A stretch of 8,822 bases of DNA, from NCBI GenBank assembly GCA_030618205.1, contig JAUXDR010000024.1, positions 1 through 8,822 of the forward strand. The letters run 5' to 3'. The DNA comes from Deltaproteobacteria bacterium. GTDB taxonomy: Bacteria; Desulfobacterota; Dissulfuribacteria; Dissulfuribacterales; UBA3076. A program made the position numbers and the translations under genes. Under the pieces are notes generated by a model, which did not search any database, was not told the DNA's origin, and saw only the letters and a program-made list of their open reading frames with translations. This document shows positions 6,934 to 8,822 of this stretch, in pieces (position 1 is the stretch's first letter; each line of letters opens with the position of its first letter).

Positions 6934-6956
6934 TTTATCTCTCTTTTTAAGATAAA
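6934..6956. repeat. Second small inverted repeat upstream of exbB
   Basis: TTTATCT (6934-6940) and AGATAAA (6950-6956) form a 7-bp AT-rich inverted repeat with a 9-base loop. It ends 17 bases before the exbB ribosome site (AAAGGAGG at 6974-6981). It is a candidate operator or a weak leader hairpin; no promoter with good spacing was recognised here. Confidence 0.3.
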
Positions 6957-6989
6957 GAACATTTTGGTCGGTTAAAGGAGGTTTAGGAG

Positions 6990-7592
6990 ATGTTCGATTT
7001 TCTCGCAAAAGGCGGTGTGCTCGTAATACCGATCCTTTTGTGCTCTGTGGTTGCATTGGCTATTTTCCTGGAAAGGTTGATCCATTTTTCCAGGATACGC
7101 ATCCGGAGTTTTGGATTGGTGAAGAATGTCGCTAAGCATGTGCGAGACGGTGAGCCTGCCCGGGCCATTGAGCTTGCAAGAGGGAGCGAATCTCCTATGG
7201 CACGCATCCTGGCAAGTGCTTTGGAGGTCATAGATAATGACAGGGAGACCTTTGAGACAGTGGTTGTTCACTCTACAGGGGAGGAGGTCAGGGAGCTTTC
7301 CCGATATCTCCAGGTGCTTGCTACTATTGGAAGTATTGCTCCGTTGCTCGGTCTGCTGGGAACGGTTGTCGGTATGATCAAGGCCTTTATGGTCATTCAG
7401 CAGATGGGTGGCAAGGTCAATGCTGCTGTCCTTGCCGGCGGTATATGGGAGGCCATGCTGACTACGGCCTTGGGCCTTGCTGTAGCGCTTCCCACCATGG
7501 TGGTCCACAGCTATCTCGTATCGCGTGTGGACAACTATGAGGCCCAGCTCCAGGACGGCATGGTGACCTTTATCAAGGCTGCAGGAAGGTGA
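6990..7592 (+). CDS. exbB: ExbB / MotA-TolQ family proton channel subunit
   Basis: The protein has 200 residues and a strong ribosome site, AAAGGAGG (6974-6981), 8 bases before ATG. It has three membrane segments: about 9-30 (GVLVIPILLCSVVALAIFLE), 108-136 and 153-177. The family core is present in TIGSIAPLLGLLGTVVGMI (112-130) and GIWEAMLTTALGLAVALPTM (151-170), including the conserved Glu154 and the Thr residues that line the proton path in ExbB/TolQ. The long cytoplasmic loop between helices 1 and 2 carries charged residues and a conserved RGSESPMARIL stretch. With ExbD it forms the inner-membrane motor that uses proton-motive force to energise TonB. ExbB was chosen over TolQ because exbD, tonB and a receptor are adjacent and no Tol/Pal genes are seen. 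The length is normal for the short ExbB form. Confidence 0.93.
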   Translation: MFDFLAKGGVLVIPILLCSVVALAIFLERLIHFSRIRIRSFGLVKNVAKHVRDGEPARAIELARGSESPMARILASALEVIDNDRETFETVVVHSTGEEVRELSRYLQVLATIGSIAPLLGLLGTVVGMIKAFMVIQQMGGKVNAAVLAGGIWEAMLTTALGLAVALPTMVVHSYLVSRVDNYEAQLQDGMVTFIKAAGR

Positions 7593-7599
7593 CCTGATC

Positions 7600-8007
7600 A
7601 TGCTTGTCCATCTCAAACGAAGGCCCCGCATGGGAGTCCAGGTCCCTCTGACTTCTCTGATTGATATCGTGTTTCTCCTTTTGATCTATTTCCTGCTTAC
7701 TACAAATTTTATGGTTGAAGAGGGGATCAAGATCAAGCTCCCCCAGGCCAAGGCCTCGACTCCACAGGTTGAGGAGGTGATTACCGTCTATGTGGACCGG
7801 CAAGGGAGAGCGTTTCTCGGAACCAGGGAGGTCTCCATGGCCGCTCTTTTTGATGGTCTCAAGGAGATGATCGGAAGCAAGGAGGACAAGCTGGTCGTTG
7901 TCAGGGCTGACCGGGCAGTGATTCTGAATAAGGCTGTAAAGGTCATGGATGTAGCCAAGGCAGCCGGGGCTGGACGTCTCTGCCTGGCAACCGAAAAAGA
8001 ATTTTAA
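7600..8007 (+). CDS. exbD: ExbD biopolymer transport subunit
   Basis: The protein has 135 residues. It starts 7 bases after the exbB stop, with AGGTGA (7587-7592) overlapping that stop as ribosome site, so the two are likely co-translated. It has a short basic cytoplasmic N-terminus (KRRPRMG), then one membrane helix (about 17-37), VPLTSLIDIVFLLLIYFLLT. Asp22 in that helix corresponds to the essential proton-carrying Asp of ExbD/TolR. The periplasmic domain follows with the usual pattern: EGIKIKLPQA, then ITVYVDRQGRAFLG, VVVRADRAV and VMDVAKAAGAGRLCLATE. It forms the motor with ExbB and moves TonB. It looks complete and normal in length. Confidence 0.93.
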   Translation: MLVHLKRRPRMGVQVPLTSLIDIVFLLLIYFLLTTNFMVEEGIKIKLPQAKASTPQVEEVITVYVDRQGRAFLGTREVSMAALFDGLKEMIGSKEDKLVVVRADRAVILNKAVKVMDVAKAAGAGRLCLATEKEF

Positions 8008-8014
8008 ATTTAAA

Positions 8015-8698
8015 GTGAAATCCCAGTCCAAAAGAAGTCCCAACCGGCTTTTGTATGGTCTGTTGTGCGTATCTTTTGTTATACATCTTGTCCTATTCAT
8101 GCATATTTCCGGGCTTTACAGTTCAAGCTCGCTTGCTTATATCGAATTGACACTTCAAAATATATCAAAAGCTCCCACAAGGAGTATTCCCAGGCCACGT
8201 CACAGACCCAAGCCGCCTGATCAGACACAGGAGATTAAAGAGCTGAGAGTAACCCAGCTCGTACCCCGCTTAAACCCCATAAGCATTGAGCCGGTTGAAA
8301 AAGACCTGCCTGACAGCCTTGTGGAGGGGATAAGCATGCCGGAAATCCCGGATGTTCCCAGCCCGGATATCTCCGACTGGAGTCCGGATCAATCCGCCTA
8401 CGATTACACAACAACCGACAGCTACCTGGAGATGGTGCGGCTCAAAATAGAAAGGCACAAGAAATATCCCGATAGTGCCAGGATCAGACAGATAGAAGGC
8501 AGTGTGACTGTATGTTTTGTGATTACACCTGAAGGAGATATTAAATCGGCCGAGGTTGTGAGGACATCAGGGAACAGGGCTCTGGATGGAGCAGCTCTTA
8601 TGGCAGTAAAGGATGCTGTCCCGTTTCCAAAAGCACCTGCAAGTCTTTTTAAGGGAGATATCCCATTGGAGCTTACCATAGTGTTTGAGCTGACCTGA
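8015..8698 (+). CDS. tonB: TonB energy transducer
   Basis: The protein has 227 residues from a GTG at 8015, 7 bases after the exbD stop. There is no clear ribosome site (AATTTAAA precedes it), so translation probably depends on coupling with exbD. A basic N-terminus (SQSKRSPNR) leads to one membrane helix, about 12-33, with His24 in SFVIHLVLFM; a His at this place is a hallmark of TonB and needed for coupling to ExbB/ExbD. A proline-rich periplasmic linker follows (RSIPRPRHRPKPP, then acidic/proline segments to about 125). The C-terminal TonB domain covers roughly 136-227: YLEMVRLKIERHKKYPDSAR with the YP motif at 151-152, GSVTVCFVITPEGDIKSAEV, and VPFPKAP. It spans the periplasm and contacts the receptor's TonB box. 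As the last gene before a new promoter-like block, it probably serves the receptor in this operon. Confidence 0.92.
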   Translation: MKSQSKRSPNRLLYGLLCVSFVIHLVLFMHISGLYSSSSLAYIELTLQNISKAPTRSIPRPRHRPKPPDQTQEIKELRVTQLVPRLNPISIEPVEKDLPDSLVEGISMPEIPDVPSPDISDWSPDQSAYDYTTTDSYLEMVRLKIERHKKYPDSARIRQIEGSVTVCFVITPEGDIKSAEVVRTSGNRALDGAALMAVKDAVPFPKAPASLFKGDIPLELTIVFELT

Positions 8699-8750
8699 GT
8701 ACCAAGATCTGCCCCAAACCCATCCACGTTAGAGATTAATCATCCCCAAA

Positions 8751-8784
8751 TTGACATTTTTAGTAATAGTAGTACTTTTATAAA
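8751..8784 (+). promoter_or_regulatory. Second copy of the operon promoter/operator block
   Basis: TTGACATTT (8751-8759) is followed 9 bases later by GTAGTACTTTTATAA (8769-8783), containing TATAAA at 8779-8784. The block at 1122-1155 has TTGACATTT and, 10 bases later, GTAGCACTTTTATAA, so 14 of 15 bases match in the right-hand word. The gap between TTGACA and TATAAA is 22 bases, long for sigma-70. It lies 53 bases after the tonB stop and probably drives a transcription unit beyond the window edge. Confidence 0.45.
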
Positions 8785-8822
8785 ATTCGTAGCAAGATTT
8801 GCATCTCAAAAGGGATATCCCG

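Noticed and set aside
6972..7631. 219-codon minus-strand frame opposite exbB
   Set aside because: The plus strand encodes a clear ExbB with a strong ribosome site; the antisense product is His/Ser-rich with no family pattern.

Overview
The window most resembles a chromosomal segment of an anaerobic deltaproteobacterium (Desulfobacterota, sulfate-reducer or syntroph type). This rests on gene content: a secreted FmdE-family protein, a CbiL/NikL-like periplasmic protein, remains of a CbiK-type chelatase, and a complete TonB/ExbB/ExbD energising set next to one TonB-dependent receptor. It is an inference, since the window holds no rRNA or other phylogenetic marker.

Layout. Positions 1-563 (minus strand) hold the N-terminal part of a YkgJ-type cysteine-cluster protein that runs off the left edge. 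Positions 564-1197 contain no intact gene. They hold a small hairpin, an AT-rich promoter-like stretch, what I read as a truncated and frameshifted C-terminal fragment of a CbiK-type anaerobic cobaltochelatase (about 801-1120), and a promoter or operator block at 1122-1165. A seven-gene plus-strand series follows: a secreted protein built of about 23 tandem 24-residue repeats with calcium-loop-like DxDxDG motifs (1198-3015); a secreted FmdE-family protein (3037-4158); a small CbiL/NikL-like periplasmic protein (4209-4622); a TonB-dependent outer-membrane receptor (4612-6855); then, after a 134-base gap with three inverted repeats, ExbB (6990-7592), ExbD (7600-8007) and TonB (8015-8698). The last 124 bases hold a second copy of the promoter or operator block and probably lead into another transcription unit.

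How the genes fit together. ExbB and ExbD form the proton-driven inner-membrane motor. TonB carries the energy across the periplasm, and the receptor uses it to import a scarce ligand through the outer membrane. The CbiL/NikL-like protein belongs to a family found with nickel/cobalt importers. FmdE-family proteins and periplasmic CbiK-type chelatases also occur beside TonB systems in sulfate reducers. I therefore infer that the ligand is a transition metal (nickel or cobalt) or a metal complex or tetrapyrrole. No inner-membrane permease lies in the window, so it must be elsewhere, possibly downstream. The most unusual component is the secreted repeat protein heading the operon, for which I know no assigned role.
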